Assembly (NCBI GenBank): GCA_021792815.1
Contig: JAJYTX010000020.1
Span: 1-15,427 of the forward strand
From: Pseudomonadota bacterium
GTDB lineage: Bacteria > Pseudomonadota > Gammaproteobacteria > Steroidobacterales > Steroidobacteraceae
Length of the DNA stretch: 15,427 nt
Direction: 5' to 3'
The translations under genes and the position numbers were made by a program. The number at the start of each line of letters is the position of its first letter. Positions within the stretch are counted from its first letter, which is position 1. This document shows, one piece after another, positions 1 through 7,752 of the stretch. The notes beneath the pieces were generated by a model. It worked only from the letters and a program-made list of their open reading frames with translations. It was not told the DNA's origin and searched no databases.

Positions 1-237
1 CCCAGACGCCGGCTGGCGCTCGGCGGTGATCTACTCGATCACGGGAACGTGCAAGCTGCTGAAGGTCAATCCGGTCGACTACCTGACCTGGGTTCTACCC
101 CGACTGGCCACCGCCACGAGCGGTCAAGTCGAGGGCCTCATGCCGCACGATTACGCTGCCACAGTCGCGGCCGTCTGATCCGTTCGCTTGCCACACTGAC
201 GCTCAGGCCACCACCCTGTGGACGCTGGTACGCTTAC
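1..237 (+). mobile_element. Right end of an IS66-family insertion sequence (partial)
   Basis: The window opens inside an IS66-like element: the transposase tail ends at 178, and 53 nt later the sequence reads CGCTTAC (231-237), the reverse complement of the GTAAGCG that begins IS66-family terminal repeats. The 8 nt that follow (238-245, gatgcact) would be one copy of the usual 8-bp target duplication. The left end lies outside the window, so neither the partner repeat nor the second duplication copy can be checked. The exact boundary at 237 is an inference from the family terminus. Confidence 0.7.
2..178 (+). CDS. IS66-family transposase, C-terminal fragment
   Basis: Fifty-eight codons remain of the DDE transposase (TnpC-type), read in the frame that starts at base 2 and ends at a TGA at 176-178. 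The visible residues match the C-terminal element of IS66 transposases: a WRSAVIYSITGTCKLL helix, then NPVDYLTWVLPRL, then a GLMPHDY tail. The protein would carry out cut-and-paste or copy-type transposition of the element, usually together with accessory TnpA/TnpB proteins that are not in view. The catalytic residues lie upstream of the window, so it is unknown whether the gene is intact. An overlapping frame from 49 to 342 is longer but has no recognisable content. Confidence 0.85.
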   Translation, partial: PDAGWRSAVIYSITGTCKLLKVNPVDYLTWVLPRLATATSGQVEGLMPHDYAATVAAV

Positions 238-342
238 GATGCACTCAAGGTTGCGGGGGGCGACAACCCCGGGGGGCACACGGCACACGGGGAGTGCGCC
301 AGCAGCGCCGCCCCGAGATTAATAGTTGATGCCATCACCTAA

Positions 343-371
343 TTGATCGGAAAACCCAAAAGGTGTATACG
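343..371 (+). promoter_or_regulatory. Putative sigma70-type promoter for the TonB-receptor gene
   Basis: TTGATC (343-348) and TATACG (366-371) are separated by exactly 17 nt in the AT-richer stretch between the IS end and the receptor start. Initiation would fall near 378, giving a leader of about 40 nt. The -35 matches TTGACA at 4 of 6 positions and the -10 matches TATAAT at 4 of 6. No experimental signal is available; this is a pattern match. Confidence 0.45.
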
Positions 372-388
372 TACAAACCGTAAATAGA

Positions 389-404
389 CTCAACTAATAT
401 TGAG
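389..404 (+). repeat. Small inverted repeat in the leader of the receptor gene
   Basis: CTCAA (389-393) and TTGAG (400-404) flank the 6-nt loop ctaata just before the purine-rich GGGGG stretch (408-412) that is the only Shine-Dalgarno-like sequence ahead of the ATG at 419. A hairpin here could affect ribosome access, but 5-bp arms are short and may be chance. Confidence 0.25.
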
Positions 405-418
405 CCCGGGGGTCGTCC

Positions 419-3190
419 ATGAGCCAGCCCACTAACCGGACCATTACAGTTCGGCGCGTCGCGAATGGGGGTCGGAGTCTTTTGCTCGTGCTGGCCGGGT
501 GCGGCCTGTGCGGCCATGGTCTCGCCGCACAGCCTGCGCCGAACAGCGGTCCACCCACCCCGAAGACGGCCGAGGCGAACCAGAAGGCCGCCAAGCTCCA
601 GGAGGTGGTGGTCACCGGGACGCTGCTGCGCAACGTCGGGCCAGTCGGGGCGACCATCATCACACTGGATCAGTCGGCGCTCGAGGCGACGGGCGGCAAT
701 ACCATTTTCCAGCAGCTCCAGACGCTCCCACAGGTCGACAACATGGGAGTGACCGAGTCGTCGCGCACCGGAACCGGCGGGGCCGCCAATATCACTTACG
801 GCAGCTCGATCAACCTCCGTGGCCTCAGCCCTTTCGCCACCCTCACTCTGCTCGATGGCCATCGGGTGCCCCAGTCGGGCACGACCGGCGGATCCGTCGA
901 TCCGAATGATTTTCCCTCGATCATGCTCGAGCGCGTCGACGTCGAGACCGACGGTGCCTCGGCGATCTATGGATCCGACGCCATCGCCGGCGTCGTGAAC
1001 CTCATTCTCCGGCGCAACGTGCAGGGGGTCGAGGCGCGGGTCCGTTACGGATGGGCCAACGAGTACAACGAGAGGAGCCTCGGGTTCCTGGCAGGCCACA
1101 ACTGGGGAAGCGGGCAGATCAGCATCGGCTACGAGAATGACTTTCATACTGCCTTGAACGGCGAGCACAGAAGTTTTTTCCAGTCGGACCAGACTGCCCT
1201 CGGAGGACACAACTACGATGTGCCGCAATGCAATCCGGGCAATATCGTGGTGGGCGGAACGACGTATGCCATTCCACCGGGCGGGGTGACGCCGGCAACG
1301 GCCGGACAACTCGTTCCGGGCACCGTCAACCTGTGCGATCTCGCGAAGCACGAGAATCTGTTGCCGGAGGAGGAGCACAACGACGTCGCGTTGACGTTCG
1401 ACCAGAAAATCAACGCGGACATATCGATGCACGCCGATGCGACCTATTCGCGTCGCACCTTCATGAACGTCGGGGTGCCGCCATCGGGGCCCTTCCAGGT
1501 GCCGACCACCAATGCCTTCTTCGTCGCGCCGCCGGGCGCCGTGCTCGGTCCCTGCTCGCCGGCGCCCGGCGCGCCGAGCTGCGAACAGGTCGACTACTCG
1601 TTCGGCTCGAACGAGAGCGCCGTCTCGAGCGGATTCTCGGTGAATTACCAGGGGACGCTCGGCTTGAAATTCAAGCTGGGCCATCGTTGGACACTGTCCG
1701 TCGACGGCACGGCTGGCCGTGATCATGATCAATCGCTCAGCAGCGACGGAGTCAATAACGGCGCCCTTGCCGCCGCTCTCGCCAGCGGTTCACCGGCTAC
1801 GGCACTCAACGTGTTCGGGGGGGCGAACTCTCCGTCCCTGATTCACGGCATCTATAACAGTGAGTTTCTGGCCCCCGGCTTCCAGGGCATGCAGGTAATG
1901 GAAGCCCGGTTCAATGGCCCGGTGTTTCACATGTGGGGTGGCGAAGTGCATGCGGCAATCGGAGGCCAGTGGGAACACGACGACCTGACAGACGGCATCA
2001 CCACCGGTCCGCCGGGCGCTCAGAGGGGTCTTTACATGGAGCTTCACCGGCACTCGGAAGCCGCGTTTGGCGAGATGATGTTTCCGTTCTTCGGGCCGGA
2101 CAACGCCATCGCCGGCGCGCAGCGACTGGATCTCGATGTGGCGGCCAGGTTCGAGGACTACAGCGACTTCGGCACTACGACCAATCCGAAAATCGCCATC
2201 GAATGGGCTCCCGTCCGGTCGGTCAGTTTCCACGGGACCTTCGGAACCTCCTTCCGGGCGCCGCTGCTCACCGAGCTCGTCGGGCCGGTTCAAGGTGTGT
2301 TCGTACAAACGTATTCCGATCCGTTGTCACCGTCCGGGACGTCGGTCGGATATACACTGGCGGGCGGCAACCTCCACTTGAAGCCCGAGAAGGCCACGAC
2401 CTACACGCTCGGCGTCAAATATCAGCCGAACCCCCGTGCACGGTTGAACGTGGATTTCTTCAACATCGACTACAAGGACCAGATCGCGAGTTATCTTTCC
2501 GATCTCACGATCCTGCAGCAGGCGAACGAACTGGGGGCGCTCATCACGCGGTGTCCGTCGGCGGCATGCGCCTCGCTCGTGAATCAATACGTGCTGGGAC
2601 CGGACAAGCTGCCGGTGTTCGGTCCCGTTCTCGCCAATCCTAGCGTGTTCGTGAACGGCACGGAGCTCAATCTGGGACGGACTCGCGCCGCCGGCTTCGA
2701 TCTGCAGGGGCAATATGTCCTGCCGACGGCACGCACGGGCACGTGGAGCGTGGGTCTGACTGGCAGCTGGTTTACCAAGTACGCGGTACGCTTTACGCCG
2801 ACCGGACGAACGTTCGACGAGCGCAACGTCATCGGCTTTCCTCCGGCGCTGCGCCTGCGGGGTAATCTCGGCTGGGCCAAGGGCCCGTGGGACGGTCAGT
2901 TGTTCGTCAATTTCGTGAACTCGTATACCAATACCGAGGCGACACCGGCCCAGTCCGTCGCGTCCTATACCACGCTCGACCTCAGCGTCATGTATGACTT
3001 CGGAGCACAGTTTCCGGACGCGCGCTGGGCGAACAGGCTGCATCTGTCGCTGCACATCCTGAACCTGGCCAATACGCAGCCGCCGTATGTCGACATACCC
3101 ATCAGTCCGAACGGCGGCGGCGGATTCGATCCGAATGTGGCGAATCCGATCGGTCGTCTGATTTCGCTTCAGGTGCAGAAGGCGTTGTAG
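419..3190 (+). CDS. TonB-dependent outer-membrane receptor
   Basis: Outer-membrane beta-barrel transporter that takes up a scarce ligand using energy from TonB-ExbBD. The 923-residue product starts with a Sec signal peptide: basic n-region, hydrophobic LLLVLAGCGL at 21-30, likely cleavage after A37 in GLAA. A TonB-box-like EVVVTG sits at 62-67. The plug domain follows (about 70-200), with INLRGL, LLDGHRVP and the end-of-plug pattern VETDGASAIYGSDAIAGVVN. The remainder is a barrel rich in alternating aromatic strands, with LKPEKATTYTLGVKY and FFNIDYKD. The start is supported by the upstream promoter and the signal peptide. The last residue is Leu rather than the aromatic residue usual in outer-membrane barrels. 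The hydrolase gene begins 4 nt after the stop, so the two are probably co-transcribed. The large barrel resembles receptors for carbohydrates or hydrophobic organics more than classic siderophore receptors, but the ligand is unknown. Confidence 0.93.
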   Translation: MSQPTNRTITVRRVANGGRSLLLVLAGCGLCGHGLAAQPAPNSGPPTPKTAEANQKAAKLQEVVVTGTLLRNVGPVGATIITLDQSALEATGGNTIFQQLQTLPQVDNMGVTESSRTGTGGAANITYGSSINLRGLSPFATLTLLDGHRVPQSGTTGGSVDPNDFPSIMLERVDVETDGASAIYGSDAIAGVVNLILRRNVQGVEARVRYGWANEYNERSLGFLAGHNWGSGQISIGYENDFHTALNGEHRSFFQSDQTALGGHNYDVPQCNPGNIVVGGTTYAIPPGGVTPATAGQLVPGTVNLCDLAKHENLLPEEEHNDVALTFDQKINADISMHADATYSRRTFMNVGVPPSGPFQVPTTNAFFVAPPGAVLGPCSPAPGAPSCEQVDYSFGSNESAVSSGFSVNYQGTLGLKFKLGHRWTLSVDGTAGRDHDQSLSSDGVNNGALAAALASGSPATALNVFGGANSPSLIHGIYNSEFLAPGFQGMQVMEARFNGPVFHMWGGEVHAAIGGQWEHDDLTDGITTGPPGAQRGLYMELHRHSEAAFGEMMFPFFGPDNAIAGAQRLDLDVAARFEDYSDFGTTTNPKIAIEWAPVRSVSFHGTFGTSFRAPLLTELVGPVQGVFVQTYSDPLSPSGTSVGYTLAGGNLHLKPEKATTYTLGVKYQPNPRARLNVDFFNIDYKDQIASYLSDLTILQQANELGALITRCPSAACASLVNQYVLGPDKLPVFGPVLANPSVFVNGTELNLGRTRAAGFDLQGQYVLPTARTGTWSVGLTGSWFTKYAVRFTPTGRTFDERNVIGFPPALRLRGNLGWAKGPWDGQLFVNFVNSYTNTEATPAQSVASYTTLDLSVMYDFGAQFPDARWANRLHLSLHILNLANTQPPYVDIPISPNGGGGFDPNVANPIGRLISLQVQKAL

Positions 3191-3194
3191 GGCT

Positions 3195-4673
3195 ATGAAG
3201 AGACACGTCATGATCCGCACGCACTCATGGCTGGCCGGTCTGCGCGCCGTTACCCTGTCCGGCGCATTGGTATTGTGGGGCATGATCGTGCCGCCATGCT
3301 TTGCCGCATCGATTCCATTGCCGACGCTGAAGGGGCCGCTTGCCAATCCCGTCAGGGAGGGAATCCGCGTCTGGGGGGTCGCGAAGCTGGGATATTCCGC
3401 CAGCGAGTATCTGGTGAGCGGCTACGCCAATGTATACCAGCCGCTCACCATGGCGGACTCACGCGTCATGAGCATGAGCGCCGGTGTGAACACCAGGGAG
3501 TTGGCCCGGCAGACGAGCTACGTGCCGAAGTTGAGACGGCGCGATGCGCCGTACACCACGCGAATCATCGTATACAAGCCGCGTGATCCGCGGAGGTTCA
3601 GCGGCAACGTGGTCATGGAGATTACCCATCCCGCGGCGGGCGGAATCGCCATAGTCTGGCGGATGCTGAATGGCTTCTTCATTGCCCATGGTGATGCTTA
3701 CGTGGTAGTCCAGCATCCGCTGACGTTTCGCGGCCTGCGTCAGGCTGATCCGGCGCGTTACGGCAGTCTGCATGCGGTCGATCCGACTCAGATCTGGGGA
3801 ATGGTCGCGCAGGTCGGCGCGCTGATCCGCAGCGATTCGCCGCGCAGTCCGTTGGCGGGCTACCGGGTGCGGAATCTGTTCCTCACCGGGTATTCCTACA
3901 CCGGGGTCGCGACGGCGACGTTCGCGGACTACTATCACGATGGCGCGAGGCTGGGCAACGGCGCGCCGATCTTCAGCGGCTATCTGCCGTTCGCCAGCGC
4001 GATGTACGTCAGGCCGCTTGACGTGCCGGTGATCCGCGTCAATACGCAGAGCGAGTTCAACAGTTATGGGGGGCTCGAGAATCGCCGGCAGGACAGCGAC
4101 GCCCCGAACGATCGTTACAGGCTGTACGAGGTCGCGGGTGCATCGCATGCGAACGCGTCGCCGGTGATTCTTCCGCATGCCACACCGCCGCGGCCGATCA
4201 AGCTGCGGCAAGCTGCCGGATTGCCGAAAGGCGGCGCCATGATGCGGTGCCAGGCACGGTTCCCGCGAGGCGCGCAGCCGGACACGCTGCCCCTCAATTA
4301 TGTTCTCGCCGAGGCATTTCTGAACATGTACCGGTGGGTGAACGATGGTGTCGCTCCGCCGCGAACACCGTTCATCGCGACGCGTCCGGACGGACAGCCG
4401 AAGCTCGATCGCAATGGAAATGCTGTCGGCGGACTGCGTTTGCCGGGTCTGATGGTTCCCGCCGCAACCTATGGCATCGCTCCGGGGGAGTGCTGGCTGC
4501 TCGGGTACGAAGTGCCCTTCACGGTTGCGAAGCTGAAAGCGCTGTACGGTACGCACCAGGCGTATGTTGCGGAGGTGGAGCGGGCGGCCCGGGAGGATGT
4601 CCGGCGTCGATTGATCTCTGCCGAGGCGGCGCGCGCCATCGTCACGAAGGCGGCAGCAGTGCCGGCATTTTGA
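3195..4673 (+). CDS. Secreted alpha/beta-hydrolase domain protein (Abhydrolase_10-like)
   Basis: Probable periplasmic or secreted serine hydrolase of 492 residues. The N-terminus is a Sec signal peptide with a hydrophobic core around 19-33 and a CFAA cleavage region near 35-38. A nucleophile elbow GYSYTG lies at 232-237 (Ser234), a candidate acid in NTQSE at 283-287 (Glu287), and the catalytic His in AGASHA at 314-319 (His318). This order and the surrounding THPAAGG, LTGYS and AGASHA blocks fit the 'alpha/beta hydrolase domain' family, whose members are mostly uncharacterised esterase- or lactonase-like enzymes. An ATG at 3210 (residue 6) has a better upstream GAAGAG and could be the true start. 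Lying 4 nt downstream of the TonB receptor, it probably processes the ligand that the receptor imports. Substrate unknown. Confidence 0.85.
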   Translation: MKRHVMIRTHSWLAGLRAVTLSGALVLWGMIVPPCFAASIPLPTLKGPLANPVREGIRVWGVAKLGYSASEYLVSGYANVYQPLTMADSRVMSMSAGVNTRELARQTSYVPKLRRRDAPYTTRIIVYKPRDPRRFSGNVVMEITHPAAGGIAIVWRMLNGFFIAHGDAYVVVQHPLTFRGLRQADPARYGSLHAVDPTQIWGMVAQVGALIRSDSPRSPLAGYRVRNLFLTGYSYTGVATATFADYYHDGARLGNGAPIFSGYLPFASAMYVRPLDVPVIRVNTQSEFNSYGGLENRRQDSDAPNDRYRLYEVAGASHANASPVILPHATPPRPIKLRQAAGLPKGGAMMRCQARFPRGAQPDTLPLNYVLAEAFLNMYRWVNDGVAPPRTPFIATRPDGQPKLDRNGNAVGGLRLPGLMVPAATYGIAPGECWLLGYEVPFTVAKLKALYGTHQAYVAEVERAAREDVRRRLISAEAARAIVTKAAAVPAF

Positions 4674-5205
4674 GGCGGTGGTCAGCCGTCCGTGAGGCCG
4701 GCCGTGTCCGGATGAGGCGGGTCGTGCCGGCGCTGGCAGGCAGAGCCGTAGGAGGACAGCTGGGCAAAACTCCCGAGGCCCGCCCGGTATGGGTGCTCGG
4801 TCCGAGGTGTCGCCTGGACTGTGCGCTGAGTGCGCCCGAAGAGACAGTCTCGACCCCAGGGTGAATCATGTGGCTGCGGCGGTCTGCCTGCGGGGACCGT
4901 GGCCCCAGGTGGTGGAACCTGCAGCGCGCCGGGGCCGAAGCCGGTGTGCGCTTTTGCGCTGCAGCGGGTCGGCAGCAACAACCTGCCGCCGAAGAGTGCC
5001 GTGGGCCGCGCAGGTCGTAGGCACGGCTCGGCGGGCGCGTGCGGCCGAGGGCATGGAGCGGAGTTCGCTTCACAGCGGGCATGCCGGACGGCGTAGTGGC
5101 ATCATGGTCGTAGAGATGCCACGAGAGCGCATCGCGGCGCGATGGGCGCGGCTCGCGTTCGCCTCTTGGTCAGCGTTGCGGACTTCAGGACGTCGGGCAA
5201 GCTAC
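4674..5205. other. 532-nt intergenic stretch rich in inverted repeats
   Basis: No convincing gene is seen. Open frames cross it on both strands, but their products are low-complexity Arg/Ala/Pro-rich strings typical of GC-rich noncoding DNA. From 4813 to 5027 there is a dense run of complementary arms: CCTGG/CCAGG, GACTGTGCGC/GCGC+ACAGTC, CGGTC/GACCG, CTGCAGCGC/GCGCTGCAG, CGGCAG/CTGCCG and GCCGTG/CACGGC. The stretch separates the hydrolase from the MFS gene, so it could be a long structured leader, a terminator region, or degraded DNA. No strong promoter was identified in it. Confidence 0.6.
4923..4955 (+). terminator. Possible terminator-like hairpin with short T run
   Basis: GCGCGCCGG pairs with CCGGTGTGCGC across an 8-nt loop (ggccgaag), allowing two G-U pairs, and is followed by TTTT at 4952-4955. 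The flanking arms CTGCAGCGC (4919-4927) and GCGCTGCAG (4956-4964) offer a competing pairing that shares part of the stem. It lies about 250 nt after the hydrolase stop. The T run is short, so this is a weak call. Confidence 0.3.
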
Positions 5206-6405
5206 ATGGTTGCAAGCAGAATCACGGCGGACGGCCCACGTGGCGGTGAATCACCGTCGCTCGTTGGAATATTTCCGCTCATGATCATCTACGCCGTGGG
5301 GTTCATGAGCGCCACCTACCTGCCTGTGTGGGTGAGCGCGGCGTCATCCCGGTATGGAGTTCCGGCCTCGGACGTCGGACTGATCGGCTCCTTCGAGCTC
5401 GGCGCGATTGCGGTTGCGACCATTCTTTCGGCCGCGTTCGGTTCTCCCGGGACTACCCGCATGCCGTTGGCGATCGGCCTGGCGGCAAGCATTGGCTTCA
5501 ATGTGCTGACCGCGATGGCCGATTCGATCGGGCTGTTCACAGTGGCGCTGATCATTGCCGGCATCGCCAACGGGTTCCTGCTTGCCGAGGTAAACGGACG
5601 GGCTGCGGTTTCCGGTGCCCCGACCCGGGTGTTTACCGGCCAGCTGTTCGTCATGATGGGTTGTGCCGTAGTGTTCTTTGCGGCAGCTCCACGCCTGCTG
5701 AGCTCGTGGGGGGGTGGCGCGCCGTTCCTGTTTTGCGCGGGCGCGGGTGCGGTGGCGCTGATTTCGCTGTGGAAATTGCAACCGAGGGCCGCTCAAACCG
5801 GTGCCGGCCCGGTACACCATGAATTCAGGATGCAGGCGGCAGGGGTACTGCTTCTCATTGCGCCGACTCTGTTGTTCATTTCGATGAACATCATATGGCC
5901 GTTCATCGGCGCCGAAGCGTCGCGAGCCGGTGTTTCGCTGGCGACCTATTCAAAAGCGCTCTCGGTCGGCGCATTCGTCAATCTGGCCGGTCCGGTTCTC
6001 GCTGAACGGCTGTTGCGCAGGCGTTCGTCCTGGATCCTCGCGATGTCGCTGGGAATAACTGCTCTGCTGGTGTGCGCCGCTCTGATCACTGCGTTTCCCG
6101 GCGCCGGCGCCTTCATGACCGGCGTCATATTCCTGCCGTTCTTTCTGCTCGTTCTCGTGCCGTTCTATCTGTCTTTACTTCTGAAGTCCGATCCGAGCGG
6201 CAAGCTGGTGTCCGTGAGTTCCGCTTTCTTCATGATTGGCACCGCGGTCGGACCCGGTCTGGGTGGACTGGCGTTGGATGCGCTTGGTCTGCCGGGTCTG
6301 GCGTTCGCCAGCATCCTGACGCCGCTGCTCGCATTGCTGGCGACGCTGGCCGGCGCTCTCGGCTGTTCGCGCCGCGCGCGGGTGACTCTCGGGAATCCGA
6401 GCTAG
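5206..6405 (+). CDS. Major facilitator superfamily transporter
   Basis: Inner-membrane secondary transporter of 399 residues with about 12 hydrophobic segments (roughly 18-40, 55-77, 85-104, 107-126, 144-163, 172-190, 211-230, 246-266, 275-293, 298-322, 334-354, 364-386) and a cytoplasmic loop between TM6 and TM7. Length and layout are normal for an MFS carrier. The frame is open to 4789, but residues encoded before 5206 are Arg/Ala-rich and unlike a transporter N-terminus. No start has a strong Shine-Dalgarno; ATGs at 5104 and 5116 are alternatives. It follows the TonB receptor and hydrolase on the same strand after a 532-nt gap and may move their product across the inner membrane. Direction and substrate cannot be told from sequence. 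Confidence 0.85.
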   Translation: MVASRITADGPRGGESPSLVGIFPLMIIYAVGFMSATYLPVWVSAASSRYGVPASDVGLIGSFELGAIAVATILSAAFGSPGTTRMPLAIGLAASIGFNVLTAMADSIGLFTVALIIAGIANGFLLAEVNGRAAVSGAPTRVFTGQLFVMMGCAVVFFAAAPRLLSSWGGGAPFLFCAGAGAVALISLWKLQPRAAQTGAGPVHHEFRMQAAGVLLLIAPTLLFISMNIIWPFIGAEASRAGVSLATYSKALSVGAFVNLAGPVLAERLLRRRSSWILAMSLGITALLVCAALITAFPGAGAFMTGVIFLPFFLLVLVPFYLSLLLKSDPSGKLVSVSSAFFMIGTAVGPGLGGLALDALGLPGLAFASILTPLLALLATLAGALGCSRRARVTLGNPS

Positions 6406-6411
6406 GATTCC
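6392..6411. repeat. Hairpin across the MFS stop codon
   Basis: GGAATCC (6392-6398) and GGATTCC (6405-6411) are perfect 7-bp arms around a 6-nt loop that overlaps the TAG stop at 6403-6405. A second hairpin, CGGTG-cgtg-CACCG, follows at 6442-6455. Between two convergent genes these could help end transcription, but neither has a T tract. The rest of 6412-6691 is GC-rich and shows no gene. Confidence 0.35.
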
Positions 6412-6691
6412 GTCGCGGCCGGCAGCATGGCCGGTGCATTCCGGTGCGTGCACCGCCTGGCCGGGACACGGGCGAACAGACAGGCGTGCCGGGAGGACGC
6501 GCGGGCATGGGACAGGCTCGAGGGTCGTCCCGTGCCGGATGGGTCGCCGCATGACCGATGGCCGCCGGCTGGGCTGCCGACGCTCGGGCGAAAGCCGCAG
6601 TGACGGCGCCTCGGCCCGGGGAGGCGCGCGCTGCGCACCCGGGGACGCCCCGCGGGTCGTCGGCAGCGCCGGGCGGCCGCCGAACCCGCCC

Positions 6692-7741
6692 TCAGCCGCC
6701 GATGTAGTACATTTCTATCTTGCGGTGTTCCGGCTCGTTGCTTCGCAGCCGTCCGCGCAGCTCGCTGTAGCGGTCCGCACGGCCGGTCCAGGCGTCGCGA
6801 ATCATGCGCAGCAGCTCCGTATCGTCGATGCCGCCGCGCAGCGCGGCGCGCAGATCGAGGCCTTCGGTCGCGAACAGGCAGGTGTAGAGCCTGCCTTCGG
6901 AGGACAGCCGCGCGCGGTTGCAGCCGCTGCAGAACGGCTGCGAGACCGATGAGACGAAGCCGATCTCGCCGGCCCCGTCGGCGAACGCCCAGCGTCTGGC
7001 GACCTCACCGTGATAGTTCTCGGACAGCGGCCGGATCGGCCAGCGCGCGTTCACCCGTGCAACGAGCTCGTGGGACGGCACGACCATTTCGGGGCGCCAG
7101 GCGTTGCGGTTGCCGACGTCCATGAATTCGACGAACCGCACGATCACCGGCTGAGCGCGAAACCGCTCCAGCAGGTCGAGCACGTTGTGGTCGTTCACGC
7201 CGCGGATGACCACGGTGTTGATCTTGACCGGGGTCAGTCCGGCGGTGATCGCCGCCTCGATGCCCGCCATGACCTCCTCGAGCGCACCGAAACCGCCATT
7301 CATGCGCTCGAATGTCTGCGCGTCGAGCGAGTCGAGGCTGACGGTCACGCGCCTCAGGCCGTTCGCATACAGATCGGCCGCGTGCTGGCTCAGCAGCACG
7401 CCATTGGTCGTCAACGCGATGTCCTCGATGCCGTTGATCGAAGACAGATCGCCGATCAGGTCGCCGAGATTGGCCCGCAGCAGCGGCTCGCCGCCGGTGA
7501 GACGCAGCTTGCGGACCCCGAGGCTGGCGAACAGCCGGGAGACGCGCACGATCTCCGGGAACGACAGGCGCTTCTGTGACTCCAGGAACCGGTAGCCGTC
7601 GTGATAGGCGTCCTTCGGCATGCAGTACCGGCAGCGGAAATTGCATCGGTCCATCACCGAGATGCGCAGATCGCGCAACGGTCGTCCGAGCCGGTCGAGC
7701 GGCTGCAGCTGCCCGCCAATGGGATGTACGTTGTTGCTCAT
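6692..7741 (-). CDS. moaA: GTP 3',8-cyclase MoaA (molybdenum cofactor biosynthesis)
   Basis: Radical-SAM enzyme that, with MoaC, converts GTP to cyclic pyranopterin monophosphate, the first step of molybdenum cofactor synthesis, in the cytoplasm. The 349-residue product has the N-terminal 4Fe-4S motif CNFRCRYC at 33-40 (Cys33, 37, 40), the SAM-binding LTGGEP at 81-86, the C-terminal cluster cysteines Cys271, Cys274 and Cys288 (in CSGC and YTC), and the diagnostic C-terminal Gly-Gly (348-349) after EMYYI. Length is typical. The ATG at 7741 was chosen because the frame further upstream overlaps moeA and codes for nothing recognisable. It starts 11 nt after the moeA stop, so the two are one operon. 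No clear Shine-Dalgarno is seen. MoaC, MoaD and MoaE are not in the window. Confidence 0.96.
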   Translation of the reverse strand: MSNNVHPIGGQLQPLDRLGRPLRDLRISVMDRCNFRCRYCMPKDAYHDGYRFLESQKRLSFPEIVRVSRLFASLGVRKLRLTGGEPLLRANLGDLIGDLSSINGIEDIALTTNGVLLSQHAADLYANGLRRVTVSLDSLDAQTFERMNGGFGALEEVMAGIEAAITAGLTPVKINTVVIRGVNDHNVLDLLERFRAQPVIVRFVEFMDVGNRNAWRPEMVVPSHELVARVNARWPIRPLSENYHGEVARRWAFADGAGEIGFVSSVSQPFCSGCNRARLSSEGRLYTCLFATEGLDLRAALRGGIDDTELLRMIRDAWTGRADRYSELRGRLRSNEPEHRKIEMYYIGG

Positions 7742-7752
7742 GATCGGTCTGA

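Noticed and set aside
254..277. Two copies of CGGGGGGC with a 16-nt period after the IS end
   Set aside because: Short G runs in GC-rich DNA; two 8-nt copies are too little to call a repeat or quadruplex element.
335..1732. 465-codon open frame on the minus strand opposite the receptor gene
   Set aside because: It is an antisense shadow of a clear TonB receptor; composition is Arg/Gly/Val-rich with no recognisable domain, as is common in high-GC DNA.
4855..4990. Fragments recalling a cobalamin riboswitch (GGTGAATC near 4860, AGCAACAACCTGCC near 4974)
   Set aside because: The B12-box core, the GCCACTG block and the usual element spacing are absent, and the second fragment is simply a 6-bp hairpin with loop caacaac. 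A covariance-model search for RF00174 would settle it.
4789..5205. N-terminal extension of the MFS protein by up to 139 residues
   Set aside because: The extension is Arg/Ala/Gly-rich, has no transporter or signal-peptide features, and overlaps the inverted-repeat run; the normal 12-TM protein starts near 5206.
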